This document shows positions 1-11,575 of a DNA stretch of 64,000 nt, one piece after another. Below the pieces are notes generated by a model. The model did not search any database. It saw only the letters and a list, made by a program, of their open reading frames with translations, and had not been told where the DNA came from. Positions within the stretch are counted from its first letter, which is position 1. Every line of letters starts with the position of its first letter. Source of the DNA: Tragulus kanchil (Eukaryota; Chordata; Mammalia; Artiodactyla; Tragulidae). The stretch is taken from NCBI GenBank assembly GCA_022376925.1, contig JAIOJX010000027.1, positions 15,641,471 through 15,705,470 on the forward strand, read 5' to 3'. A program made the translations under genes and the position numbers.

Positions 1-100
1 TAGCCATTCCCTCCTCCAGGGGATCTTCCCGACCCAGGGGTCGAGCAGGGTCTCCTGCTCGGCAGGCGGGTCCTTAACCGTCTGAGTCACCAGGGAAGCG
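1..100 (-). mobile_element. Bov-tA SINE, cut by window edge
   Basis: Minus-strand tRNA-derived head: ccaggggatcttcccgaccc, the antisense B-box-like gggtctcctg, then gagtcaccagggaagc. Confidence 0.85.
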
Positions 101-979
101 CTGCCCAGTCAGTGCAAACAAGGATCGGAACCAAGACGACCTAACCTCCAGTCTAGCGCTCGTTTATCACAGGGAGGGCTATCAATTTTTACACTAATTG
201 TTGACTTTTTACATACTCCTTAGTGCTCTAGTGTCTAAGTCTTATCGTCCAGCTTCATCTTAAACTCCCTGGCAAGACTCCATGGGTCCGTTCCCTCTTC
301 TGAGGATCCTCCGCCGTGCCAGCACGGTTCTGTCCACAGCAGACCTGGGAGCTGATGACCGTCTTCTCCAAAGAGGAAGACACCAAATTCACGTCTCACA
401 GGCTTCTTCTCTTTGCCCCCACGTTTCAGTGCACAAAAATAACCACGAAACCCAATTTTGGTCTTATGTTGGATATTACGCTCAGGAACAAACAGATCAC
501 GTGTACAGTCATGTGGGTGGGGTTTAGACAAGAAAATGACTACCTAACCAGTTAGTAATTGTTTCCACCACCCATACCTCTTGCCCACAGAAGTACCACG
601 TGAAGCTAAAATTTGCATAAAGGTGTCATGACCACCACACACTAGCAAAAACCCCGGACAACCCAGTTTTCCACAAGCAGCACGCAGCCCGTGTTCCCAA
701 GTTGTGTACTGTACCTTGTAAAACTTAACCAGTTCAACCGGTTTATGTTCACTTCTCAGTTTTGGATACTTTGATAGAAAACTCTATTCACAGTCTTTCC
801 ACACAGACATATGTGTAAGTAACATGCATGTCACTTTATAAAGACATCTGAAACTATGTGACCCACACTGAACTTGAAAACGTGTAACCTCTGGATCCAG
901 CCGCCCATCTGAAGAAAACAGAGGGATACGACGTGCCGCGAGCATGCGGCCACCAGGGATCTGGCTGGCAGGATGTCTG

Positions 980-1190
980 CAGGCCCCAAAGTCCAGGGAT
1001 GACCCAGGCAAGGAAATGGTTTGAAAGTGGAAGATTAAGAGACCTAAGGAGATTTCCAGTTATTTTAAGTGTGCAAGATGAAACTTCAGTGTGTGTGAAC
1101 AGCTGCATGACACAACTAAAAGAAATGCACAGCAGTGACGGACTGAAAAGTCACAGAGGTAGTTGCTTCAGGGGAAGAAACAAGCCAGGC
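980..1190 (+). repeat. Diverged repeat, partner of 4025-4245
   Basis: About 200 bases align with 4025-4245 at roughly 70-75% by eye (shared blocks: aaggaaatgg, tttcca, gtgcaagat, gacaaact/gacaactaa, atgcacag). I do not recognise the family. Confidence 0.6.
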
Positions 1191-1404
1191 AAGTGGAGGA
1201 CCAGCCGAGCTCATCCACTTGATCCAGGTGGTGGTTACAGCAGTGCTGGCTTTATGGTAATCCACTAAACCATGCTTTTTCTGTGTGGCTTAACATATCT
1301 GCATCTTGTTTTCCAATGAAAGGTTTAAAAGGGTATGATTGAATTTATTCCGCCAGGATTCTCTAAAGCTCAACTCAGCTACCATAGCCACTAACGACAG
1401 CAGG

Positions 1405-1700
1405 GAGGTCAAGCCAGTCAATCCTAAAGGAAATCAACCCTGAATATTCATTGGAAGGGCTGATGCTGAAGTTCTAATACCTTGGTCGCCTGATCCAAAA
1501 AGCCAACTCACTAGAAGAGACCCTGGGAAAAGATGCTGGGAAAACAGAGTGACCGAGGATGAGTTGGCTGGATGTCATCTCTGACTCTATGGACATTAGT
1601 TTGAGAAAACTCTGGGAGACAGCAAAGGACAGGGAGCCTGGCGTGCTGCAGGTCCTGGGGTCACAAAGAGTCAGATACAACTTAGCAACTGAGCAGCGTT
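1405..1700 (+). mobile_element. BovB (RTE) LINE 3' end
   Basis: Degraded 3' end of the BovB reverse transcriptase ORF: the translation around 1559-1690 resembles the usual C-terminus (WLDVISDSMDISLRKL, then VLGSQRVRYNLA). Preceded by ggaagggctgatgctgaagt. 5'-truncated, not functional. Confidence 0.8.
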
Positions 1701-2226
1701 CAACTTCAAAAATAAACCGCGACAAAAAATTCAGCCCCACATTTCAAGGGCTCGATGAGCAGACATCACTGGTGGTGACAAAACAGGACAGTGCCGATTA
1801 GAGAGCATCCCCAGCGTCACACAGAATTCTACTGGACGACAGTCCAGAGAAGACGCCGGCTTTTCAAATCAGACTGAACTCCTAGCTCATCTCCCCCAAA
1901 AAAGCCTTGCAGATGGAGGCGACCTTTGACCTCCAGTGACTTCCATTCCTATTATTCTGCTTGTAGATAAGATTCCTGGAAATAAGGGGCAATACGAACC
2001 TGACAACCACCACGCAGCCACCAGTGACCATGGGCAGACCACACCCAGCTGGTCACTGCCCCAACGCAACTAACAGCAATAAAAAAGAGGAGCGGTCTGA
2101 TTTGCTATCAGGGAAGACATCTGATTGCACCAATGCATGACCAGGTATAACACACACACACAACGTGAACAAAAACGGACTGACCTCCAAAGCTAAAAAT
2201 TAGATGCACCGTGAGATTCTATACAG

Positions 2227-2450
2227 CCCGGGGCCCCAGTGGCGCTAGTGGTAAAGAGCCCACCTGCCAACGCAGGAGACAGACACAAGAGATGTGTATT
2301 CGCTCCCTGGGTGGAGGAGATCCCCCAGAGGAGGGCGGGCAACCCACTCCCGTCTTCCTGCCTGGAGAGTCCCATGGACAGAGGAGCCTTCTGAGCTACA
2401 GTCCACTGGGTCGCACAGAGTTGGACATGACTGAAGTGACTTAGCACGCA
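2227..2450 (+). mobile_element. Bov-tA SINE
   Basis: Full tRNA-derived head (ggtaaagagcccacctgcca) and tail (cagaggagcc, gtcgcacagagttggacatg). Repeated at 3342-3566 in duplication pair 1. Confidence 0.88.
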
Positions 2451-3341
2451 CCAACCTCTGGGATCTAATGCCTGATGATATGAGGCAGAACTGATCTAAT
2501 AATAGAAATAAGGTGCACAGAAAATGTGATGTGGATGAATCATTCTGAAACCACCCAAACCCCATCCAAGGGAAACCCGCCTTCCGTGAAACTGGTGCCT
2601 GATGCTGAGACTGGGGACCCCTGCTATACAGGACCCCACAACAGAGAGAGGGCGCTAGTGGAGAAACTAGTGAGGCAGATGAGATCTGCAGTTAATCTTG
2701 TACCAACGCTAACTTCCTGTTCTGCATAATCATGCCATGGCTATGTGAGATGCTAATATTAGGGGAAGCGAAGTAAGACACACACAAACTCCTTGTACCA
2801 TTGCTCAAAACAGGACAGTGCCGATTAGAGAGCACCCCAGCGACAAAAATTCAGCCCCACATTTCAAGGGCTCGATGAGCAGACATCACTGGTGGTGACA
2901 AAACAGGACAGTGCCGATTAGAGAGCATCCCCAGCGTCACACAGAATTCTACTGGACGACAGTCCAGAGAAGACGTTTTCAAATCAGACTGAACTCCTAG
3001 CTCATCTCCCCCAAAAAAGCCTTGCAGATGGAGGCGACCTTTGACCTCCAGTGACTTCCATTCCTATTATTCTGCTTGTAGATAAGATTCCTGGAAATAA
3101 GGGGCAATACGAACCTGACAACCACCACGCAGCCACCAGTGACCATGGGCAGACCACACCCAGCTGGTCACTGCCCCAACGCAACTAACAGCAATAAAAA
3201 AGAGGAGCGGTCTGATTTGCTATCAGGGAAGACATCTGATTGCACCAATGCATGACCAGGTATAACACACACACACAACGTGAACAAAAACGGACTGACC
3301 TCCAAAGCTAAAAATTAGATGCACCGTGAGATTCTATACAG

Positions 3342-3566
3342 CCCGGGGCCCCAGTGGCGCTAGTGGTAAAGAGCCCACCTGCCAACGCAGGAGACAGACA
3401 CAAGAGATGTGTATTCGCTCCCTGGGTGGAGGAGATCCCCCAGAGGAGGGCGGGGCAACCCACTCCCGTCTTCCTGCCTGGAGAGTCCCATGGACAGAGG
3501 AGCCTTCTGAGCTACAGTCCACTGGGTCGCACAGAGTTGGACATGACTGAAGTGACTTAGCACGCA
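3342..3566 (+). mobile_element. Bov-tA SINE (duplicate of 2227-2450)
   Basis: Same element in the second copy of pair 1, with one extra G in a G run. Confidence 0.88.
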
Positions 3567-4024
3567 CCAACCTCTGGGATCTAATGCCTGATGATATGAG
3601 GCAGAACTGATCTAATAATAGAAATAAGGTGCACAGAAAATGTGATGTGGATGAATCATTCTGAAACCACCCAAACCCCATCCAAGGGAAACCCGCCTTC
3701 CGTGAAACTGGTGCCTGATGCTGAGACTGGGGACCCCTGCTATACAGGACCCCACAACAGAGAGAGGGCGCTAGTGGAGAAACTAGTGAGACGCAGATGA
3801 GATCTGCAGTTAATCTTGTACCAACGCTAACTTCCTGTTCTGCATAATCATGCCATGGCTATGTGAGATGCTAATATTAGGGGAAGCGAAGTAAGACACA
3901 CACAAACTCCTTGTACCATTGCTCAACAATTCAGCGTGTATTTCTTCCAAAGACTGAAGGCGCTCTATGAGAAGAACCCCCCACTAGAGACAAGTGTAGT
4001 TCAGTCACCTGAGGATGAAGTGAG

Positions 4025-4245
4025 GTCTAAAGGTCCCCAAGCCCAGGGATGCCCCCAGATAAGGAAATGGAGATGAAAGAGGAAGTGGTAGGTTAAGAGA
4101 GACTTCAGGACATTTCCATTTACTTGAAACGTGCAAGATTAAACCACAGCGACTGTGGATAACCACGTGACAAAACTAAGAGACATGCACAGACGTGATG
4201 GACCTAAGAGTAACAGAAGCTGTTACTTTGGAGGGGAAGGGAGCT
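4025..4245 (+). repeat. Diverged repeat, partner of 980-1190
   Basis: See 980-1190; same orientation, many substitutions, so far older than the 1.1-kb duplications. Confidence 0.6.
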
Positions 4246-4746
4246 TTCCCGCTCACCCTACCCCCCACCCCCCACATCCACGAGTCAAAGATTCTCTCGG
4301 AAAAGTGAGGTGAAGTTGAAAAGGAAGGCTATTATTCAAAGCAGGCAATAACTAATCTAACAGCAGGCACAAAGGAGCAAAAAGACGGCCCAGAATGTCC
4401 TACAGATCTTCAAAACGGCCCATCTGCATCAGGTCAGTGCACTTTGGCTTCCCTGCCTCCGAGTCTGGTTCAAAGACTCTCAGAGCAGTAAAGACACCTG
4501 AGCCCCGGCAGAAACTGACCCCCCAGGGCGGGCGCGGGCAAGAACCGTTATTTTGGGCTCATTCTTAAAGCAACTTAGAAGTCTAGGACATAAAGAAAAT
4601 TTTCCAAGGAGCATTTACAAGACACATGTTGTATCTGGATTTAGAAAATACTGAAAAAGGTATGCAGAGGGTCCACATTTCATTTCAGTTCCATCATTTT
4701 GTACATTTTATGTATTTTTGTATTTCTAAGATCAGAACCTCAAGCC

Positions 4747-4877
4747 AGGACTGCTCTGGTGGCCCAGTGGCTGAGTCCCCACTCCTAGGACAGGGAGCCC
4801 GAGACCCACCCTGGGTCAGGGAACTAGATCCGACGTGCCCCAACGAAAAGACCCCACACAGCCAAATAAGCACTTTT
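4747..4877 (+). mobile_element. CHR-type SINE
   Basis: aggactgctctggtggccca start, gggaactagatccgacgtgc core, and an A-rich tail after gccaaataag. Confidence 0.75.
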
Positions 4878-5167
4878 AAAAAAGAAAAACAAAAAGGGAA
4901 CCTCAAGCCAACACTGAAACTAAGATTTGACTTCTAAATCTGTACCACTGTTCAGAGAACATTTCAATCCTAAGAACGACGTTACCTGTACTACAGAAGA
5001 CAAAACCACTGACTAACAGACTTTATGGTCACATGTCACTCCTCAGGTCTTGTTTGGGGGCTACTAAAAATACGCACACCTGTAGGTGAACACTGTTGGA
5101 TCTGCACCTGCGTACTTGGAGTGTAAAGTCAGCCCTGTCATAATACCTCAGTGTAAAGATTAAACAC

Positions 5168-5312
5168 AGAGGGCGGGAGGAGAAGGGGGGCAGAGGATGA
5201 GATGCTCGGGCATCTTCACTGACCGATGGACACGAGCTTGAGCAAACTCTCCAAGGAGAGGGAAGCCTGGCGGACAGCAGCCCAGCGCGGCTGAGGGACT
5301 GCGCGGCAGCAG
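5168..5312 (+). mobile_element. BovB 3' fragment
   Basis: gcagaggatgagatg, gatggacacgagcttgagca, gggaagcctggcgg and the terminal ctgagggactg match the end of BovB. Confidence 0.75.
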
Positions 5313-5493
5313 GGTTAACAGCGGGCTAAGCAGCTCGGGCACGGAGCTGGCTCCCAGAGGACCCAGAGGAGCAAACATCAGCAAGACAAAAGCCCAAGGA
5401 TCTGTGATTTTAAGTAGAGCATTTTTCCTTGCCTTGCAGTCTCATTCCATACCGAGCCTTACCCATCTGCGATGTTTTAAACGGGTCTGTCAA

Positions 5494-5612
5494 CGAGCGT
5501 GCGCTCAGTTGTGTTGGACTTTCCGCTGCCCCGTGGACCGAAGCCTGCCGGGTGCTTGTCTGTGGGATTCTCCAGGCAAGATTACTGGAGCGGGGTGCCA
5601 TTTCCTGCTCCA
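5494..5612 (-). mobile_element. Bov-tA SINE fragment
   Basis: Minus-strand body: gctcagttgtgttggacttt, ccgtggaccgaagcctgccg, gggattctccaggcaag. Confidence 0.8.
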
Positions 5613-6423
5613 GGTCTTTAGGTTATTGCCAGACTAGTAATCTAAATTATGAAAGATAAATGTACAATCATTACTCAATAAACCTCCTAGGCTTCAGAGC
5701 ACCATGATCACTCATCTCTAAAAGGCACTGCCGTTTTTCAAAGGCAATAAAAGGAAACCAGGGTCTGCTTTGTTTGCAGATTTCCTCATGCTTTAATACA
5801 GAGATTATTGGATGAATACCCAGACTCATGAGCAATAGAACTTAAGACTTAAGACAACAGAGTACACGTAAGTGCAAAGGTTTATGAGCTACCAGGAACC
5901 AGGAAGAGGCCATGGGCACGGCAGGAGTCAGGGCACAGAGACGGAGGCCAGTTTTCTGGCTGGGTCTACAGCATGGCGCGGCACCCGTGGCCAGTTCCAC
6001 GCGTAAGTTCAAGGACCTCGGCCACACCGCCTCCACAGTCCCTCCCAGCTTTGAATTCTGAGACCAATGTTCTTCCTAACCCTGTGACCACAGAACTCAC
6101 CAAGGAGGTCAAGGTCAATACTTAAATGCACATGGAATAGGATGATGAACCTACAGTTAAACAGAGGCACGTTTTTACTTAGATATGTCATATTAATTTT
6201 AACATAAGAGTGCAATCCAGGTTCTTAGTGACTAAAATCTGGCCCATCGAGCACAAATATATATACATTTTTTAAATCCTAAGTCTCCATGTAGTTTCAG
6301 GCTGCTCAAAGCATACCGAACACCAGATAAAAACCTCACACAACAGGGACACATAGGAGATACAAATAAGAACCAAAAGCTGGTGCACTTTCACAATCTG
6401 GGGATAAAACCTGGGACTTCAAG

Positions 6424-6600
6424 GGACTTCCCTGGAAGTCCAGTGGTTAAGAATCTGCCTTGCCGTGTAAGGGACTTGGTTGTGACCCCTGGTCTGGGAA
6501 CTAGGATCACACATGCTGTGGGGCAACGCACCCGGAGTGCCACAATGACAAGTCAGCACGTGGCAAGGAAGACCCGATGCAGCCAAATAAATTATATACA
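6424..6600 (+). mobile_element. CHR-type SINE
   Basis: gggacttccctggaagtcca start, ctggtctgggaactaggatc core. It ends in an AT-rich microsatellite. Repeated at 7509-7685. Confidence 0.82.
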
Positions 6601-6650
6601 CATGTATTATATATATAATAAATTATATATATAATAAATTATATATAAAA
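6592..6650. repeat. AT-rich microsatellite
   Basis: Imperfect tatatataataaat units grown from the tail of the adjacent SINE. Identical copy at 7677-7735. Confidence 0.85.
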
Positions 6651-7508
6651 AAAACAAAGACCTGGGAACTCAGTTATCTCTCCACCAGTAGGCAAGTCAG
6701 CCCAGCACCCTGTTCGCAGACAATCCTGTTACAGTGAGCGTCATGAACGCTGCATTCCTCCTGAGGTTCTGTTTTAATCAACCCTGAAGAGAGTGTTACC
6801 ACCTCTCGCTGCTGTATCAACTGAAGACTTTAACAAGCCCGGAACCTCGCCCGTGGGTTAGCCCCTGACCTCCGGGAGCTCTGCTGTGTGTCTGCATTAT
6901 TCCACAACATTACTCGCTTTAGACAACACGGAAGCCTCAGCATGAGTTCCTCCAGCTCACCCGACAGTGAATCTTCACAGAATGGGACTGTGCAGACCAA
7001 CCTGCATCCCATGAGCAGAGACTCAGCTCATCTGGCAGGTGCTGCGGTGCCTGGTGCCACAAGAAGGGAAATCAAGACAGTCTCAGCCCCTAACCCAAAC
7101 CTGACCTTGCACCCCGAGGATAACAAATCAGTCCTGCACGCTTCCGAACTGTGAGGCTGAAATCAAAGAAGAGTGATGGCGTTCTCCATGTTCATGAGTC
7201 ACTTACTTAAATGCACATGGAATAGGATGATGAACCTACAGTTAAACAGAGGCACGTTTTTACTTAGATATGTCATATTAATTTTAACATAAGAGTGCAA
7301 TCCAGGTTCTTAGTGACTAAAATCTGGCCCATCGAGCACAAATATATATACATTTTTTAAATCCTAAGTCTCCATGTAGTTTCAGGCTGCTCAAAGCATA
7401 CCGAACACCAGATAAAAACCTCACACAACAGGGACACATAGGAGATACAAATAAGAACCAAAAGCTGGTGCACTTTCACAATCTGGGGATAAAACCTGGG
7501 ACTTCAAG

Positions 7509-7735
7509 GGACTTCCCTGGAAGTCCAGTGGTTAAGAATCTGCCTTGCCGTGTAAGGGACTTGGTTGTGACCCCTGGTCTGGGAACTAGGATCACACATG
7601 CTGTGGGGCAACGCACCCGGAGTGCCACAATGACAAGTCAGCACGTGGCAAGGAAGACCCGATGCAGCCAAATAAATTATATACACATGTATTATATATA
7701 TAATAAATTATATATATAATAAATTATATATAAAA
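7509..7735 (+). mobile_element. CHR-type SINE plus AT tract (duplicate)
   Basis: Second copy of 6424-6650, within duplication pair 2. Confidence 0.82.
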
Positions 7736-8584
7736 AAAACAAAGACCTGGGAACTCAGTTATCTCTCCACCAGTAGGCAAGTCAGCCCAGCACCCTGTTC
7801 GCAGACAATCCTGTTACAGTGAGCGTCATGAACGCTGCATTCCTCCTGAGGTTCTGTTTTAATCAACCCTGAAGAGAGTGTTACCACCTCTCGCTGCTGT
7901 ATCAACTGAAGACTTTAACAAGCCCGGAACCTCGCCCGTGGGTTAGCCCCTGACCTCCGGGAGCTCTGCTGTGTGTCTGCATTATTCCACAACATTACTC
8001 GCTTTAGACAACACGGAAGCCTCAGCATGAGTTCCTCCAGCTCACCCGACAGTGAATCTTCACAGAATGGGACTGTGCAGACCAACCTGCATCCCATGAG
8101 CAGAGACTCAGCTCATCTGGCAGGTGCTGCGGTGCCTGGTGCCACAAGAAGGGAAATCAAGACAGTCTCAGCCCCTAACCCAAACCTGACCTTGCACCCC
8201 GAGGATAACAAATCAGTCCTGCACGCTTCCGAACTGTGAGGCTGAAATCAAAGAAGAGTGATGGCGTTCTCCATGTTCATGAGTCACTTACATTGACACT
8301 AGTGACCTCAACTGATTGAAGAAACTAATGTAAAACCAAAGTGACAAAAACTCAGCACGTGAAACACTCAGATTTCCTCAGAAGATTTCAAAGTGAGGTG
8401 TATGACCTGCTGTATGTAAAATGGATAATCAACAAGGGCCTCCTGCTCAGCAGAGGGAGCTCCGCTCGCGGTGGCGGCTGGGCAGGAGGGGCTCGGGGAG
8501 GACGGGCACGTGTGTGCGTGCGGCTGAGGTCACTGTCCACCTGAAGCTATCGACTGTAACAACACCGTGCACCGGCCACGCGCG

Positions 8585-8770
8585 CCGTGCTTCGTCGCTC
8601 ACTCGTGTCCAACTCTCTCCACTCCACGGCCCGCCAGGCTCCTCTGTCCACGGGGGTCTCCAGGCGAGAATGCGGGAGCGGGTGGCCATGCCCTCCTCCA
8701 GGGGATCGTCCCAACCCAGCAATCGAGCCGGGGTCTCCTTCATTGCAGGATGCTTTACCAGCTGAGCTAA
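8585..8770 (-). mobile_element. Bov-tA SINE
   Basis: Minus strand: cactcgtgtccaactctctc, caggctcctctgtccacggg, caggggatcgtcccaaccca, then the tRNA-like ctttaccagctgagct. Repeated at 9683-9868. Confidence 0.88.
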
Positions 8771-8850
8771 GCCCTCACTGGGTGTACCCCAATACAAAAA
8801 TAAAAGTTTAAAGTAAAAAAATTACCAAGTGTGTGACTCACACGATCATG

Positions 8851-9000
8851 CTGTGATCTGGACTCTCCAAGACAAGCATACTGGAGCAGGTTGACCTTTT
8901 CTCATCCAGGAACTCTTTCCAACCGAGGGACTGAACCCCATCTCTCGAGTCCCCCGCGTTGGCAGGCAGGGTCTTTACCGCCAGTGCCAGCTGGGAAGCC
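8851..9000 (-). mobile_element. Bov-tA SINE fragment
   Basis: Second, older minus-strand copy: tctccaagacaagcatactg, ccgagggactgaacccc, ctttaccgccagtgcc. Repeated at 9949-10098. Confidence 0.8.
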
Positions 9001-9682
9001 TGCCTACTAAGGTTAAACATCCATACACGACTTTTCATGACTACAACTGCATTAAGTATCTTTGAGAATAAGAAGCGATTTAAACTACTCTCTACACCTG
9101 TGAACAGCGAATAATCAAGTTGCAAGTTCCAGAGTTTTAAAAGTGAGCCATCTCCCATTTCTACATTTTAAGGTAGGTATGTACAATCGCAGGCAGTGAT
9201 TCAACAAAAGGAGGAAAACAATTCAAGCTCATTTAACTTCAAAGCAAATCCAAACAGAAACTAAGAAAAACCCTGAACCAAACCTGACCTTGCACCCCGA
9301 GGATAACAAATCAGTCCTGCACGCTTCCGAACTGTGAGGCTGAAATCAAAGAAGAGTGATGGCGTTCTCCATGTTCATGAGTCACTTACATTGACACTAG
9401 TGACCTCAACTGATTGAAGAAACTAATGTAAAACCAAAGTGACAAAAACTCAGCACGTGAAACACTCAGATTTCCTCAGAAGATTTCAAAGTGAGGTGTA
9501 TGACCTGCTGTATGTAAAATGGATAATCAACAAGGGCCTCCTGCTCAGCAGAGGGAGCTCCGCTCGCGGTGGCGGCTGGGCAGGAGGGGCTCGGGGAGGA
9601 CGGGCACGTGTGTGCGTGCGGCTGAGGTCACTGTCCACCTGAAGCTATCGACTGTAACAACACCGTGCACCGGCCACGCGCG

Positions 9683-9868
9683 CCGTGCTTCGTCGCTCAC
9701 TCGTGTCCAACTCTCTCCACTCCACGGCCCGCCAGGCTCCTCTGTCCACGGGGGTCTCCAGGCGAGAATGCGGGAGCGGGTGGCCATGCCCTCCTCCAGG
9801 GGATCGTCCCAACCCAGCAATCGAGCCGGGGTCTCCTTCATTGCAGGATGCTTTACCAGCTGAGCTAA
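9683..9868 (-). mobile_element. Bov-tA SINE (duplicate of 8585-8770)
   Basis: Second copy in duplication pair 3, no difference seen. Confidence 0.88.
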
Positions 9869-9948
9869 GCCCTCACTGGGTGTACCCCAATACAAAAATA
9901 AAAGTTTAAAGTAAAAAAATTACCAAGTGTGTGACTCACACGATCATG

Positions 9949-10098
9949 CTGTGATCTGGACTCTCCAAGACAAGCATACTGGAGCAGGTTGACCTTTTCT
10001 CATCCAGGAACTCTTTCCAACCGAGGGACTGAACCCCATCTCTCGAGTCCCCCGCGTTGGCAGGCAGGGTCTTTACCGCCAGTGCCAGCTGGGAAGCC
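9949..10098 (-). mobile_element. Bov-tA fragment (duplicate of 8851-9000)
   Basis: Second copy in duplication pair 3. Confidence 0.8.
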
Positions 10099-11138
10099 TG
10101 CCTACTAAGGTTAAACATCCATACACGACTTTTCATGACTACAACTGCATTAAGTATCTTTGAGAATAAGAAGCGATTTAAACTACTCTCTACACCTGTG
10201 AACAGCGAATAATCAAGTTGCAAGTTCCAGAGTTTTAAAAGTGAGCCATCTCCCATTTCTACATTTTAAGGTAGGTATGTACAATCGCAGGCAGTGATTC
10301 AACAAAAGGAGGAAAACAATTCAAGCTCATTTAACTTCAAAGCAAATCCAAACAGAAACTAAGAAAAACCCTGACAAGCATGAGCATAGCTTTCCGGGAT
10401 CAATGAGTTTCATTCCAATTCCAACAAACAGCACCACAATTCATACTTTATTATAAAATGTGACAGAGGAAAATCAAGAGAAAGGATGAGTAAAAGGGAC
10501 TGGACTTAGAGTACAGCTTCAGATTCTAAGGACGCCCTGCCAAGAAACAGACCTGACCCCATCAGCCTGTTCTCAAAGCCACACGGGGGTGGGCCAGCGC
10601 TCAGCCCCTGGGCAGGGTCCAGCCAGCGGAGGGAGGGGCGGGAATGCCGACTCCCCAGCGGGTGGGGGCACATGTCAGTGCAGCAGCACTCTCCTAGGAA
10701 TTTCCATTTGGCAAATCTGAAATCTGGCTGAAAATCCCCTTAGGTCCCCACCAGGGTGCCCTGCCGCGCCCCTCCCCTCCTTCGCTAAGGACGGGCTGAG
10801 GGTTAGGACGGTGAAGGCCTGCAGCACCGGGAAGAAATGCTAGCTCACTCCTGATCCGGAGCAGCAGGCTGAGCAAACCAGCACGCAGTTTTTAAAATGC
10901 ACAGTGCTGCTGGTTTTACATATATACTTGAATGTTTTATTTACTCTTTCCCTTACTAATGTATATGAACCCATCAGAACTCAGCATTTCGCCTCAAGTC
11001 TTCATCTCCAGGCTGCAAAACCCTGCACTTTCCACTGCCCTCAGCAGTACCAGCTTCAGAACAGAAAAACAAATATTGTATATTAATGCATGTGTAAGGA
11101 ATCTAGAAAAAGGGAACTGAAGAGCCTACCTGCAGGGC

Positions 11139-11350
11139 AGAGATGGAGACGCTGACTCACTGGAAAAGACCTTGCCTCCTGGGAGGGTGAAGGCAAGAGA
11201 AGAGGGCAGCAGAGGATGCGGTGGTCACACAGCATCACGGAAGCAACGAACGCGAGTCTGAGCCAACTCCAGGAGACAGGACAGGGAAACCTGACGTGCT
11301 GCAGGCCACGGGGTCACAGAGTCAGACACACTGAGGGACTGAACAGCAAA
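11139..11350 (+). mobile_element. BovB 3' fragment
   Basis: gctgactcactggaaaagac, gcagcagaggatgcgg, gggaaacctgacgtgctgca, ggtcacagagtcagacac: a decayed BovB 3' end. Confidence 0.78.
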
Positions 11351-11439
11351 CGGAGATGCACCCTCCACACCTGCACCGTCCAGTGGGGGCGTGACTGAAG
11401 TCGGACAAAGCCAGGGGACCCGAGGGCAGCAGGTGCTGG

Positions 11440-11575
11440 GTTAACAGCACAGGGCTCAGACCCGCAAGGCCTGCGGTGAGTCCAGTTTCACCATTTCCCA
11501 ACTTGTGACCTCGGGCAAGCATCCAAACCCCTGTGCCTCGGTTTTGTCTTCTGTGAAGTGGAGAGAACACTGCCG
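11440..11575 (+). mobile_element. MIR fragment
   Basis: Decayed mammalian-wide repeat core: caacttgtgacctcgggcaa, then ctgtgcctcggttttgtctt and ctgtgaagtgg. Confidence 0.65.

Larger units (their letters stand above)
1721..3926. repeat. Direct duplication pair 1 (about 1721-2808 and 2842-3926)
   Basis: The two copies are nearly identical over about 1.09 kb, offset 1115-1120 bp. They differ by loss of ccggc near 1854, one G in a G run, and a small indel near 3788. Between them lies a 35-bp filler (2808-2842) that is a third copy of 1781-1816. Each copy contains a Bov-tA SINE (2227-2450 and 3342-3566). Confidence 0.95.
6121..8290. repeat. Direct duplication pair 2 (6121-7205 and 7206-8290)
   Basis: Perfect head-to-tail duplication of 1085 bp. 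I see no differences between copies, even across an AT microsatellite (6592-6650, 7677-7735) where independent copies should drift. Each copy carries a CHR SINE. Confidence 0.95.
8180..10374. repeat. Direct duplication pair 3 (8180-9276 and 9278-10374)
   Basis: Head-to-tail duplication with offset 1098, apparently identical, and one extra base at the junction. Its first 111 bp are also the last 111 bp of the preceding duplication, so that segment occurs three times. Confidence 0.95.
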
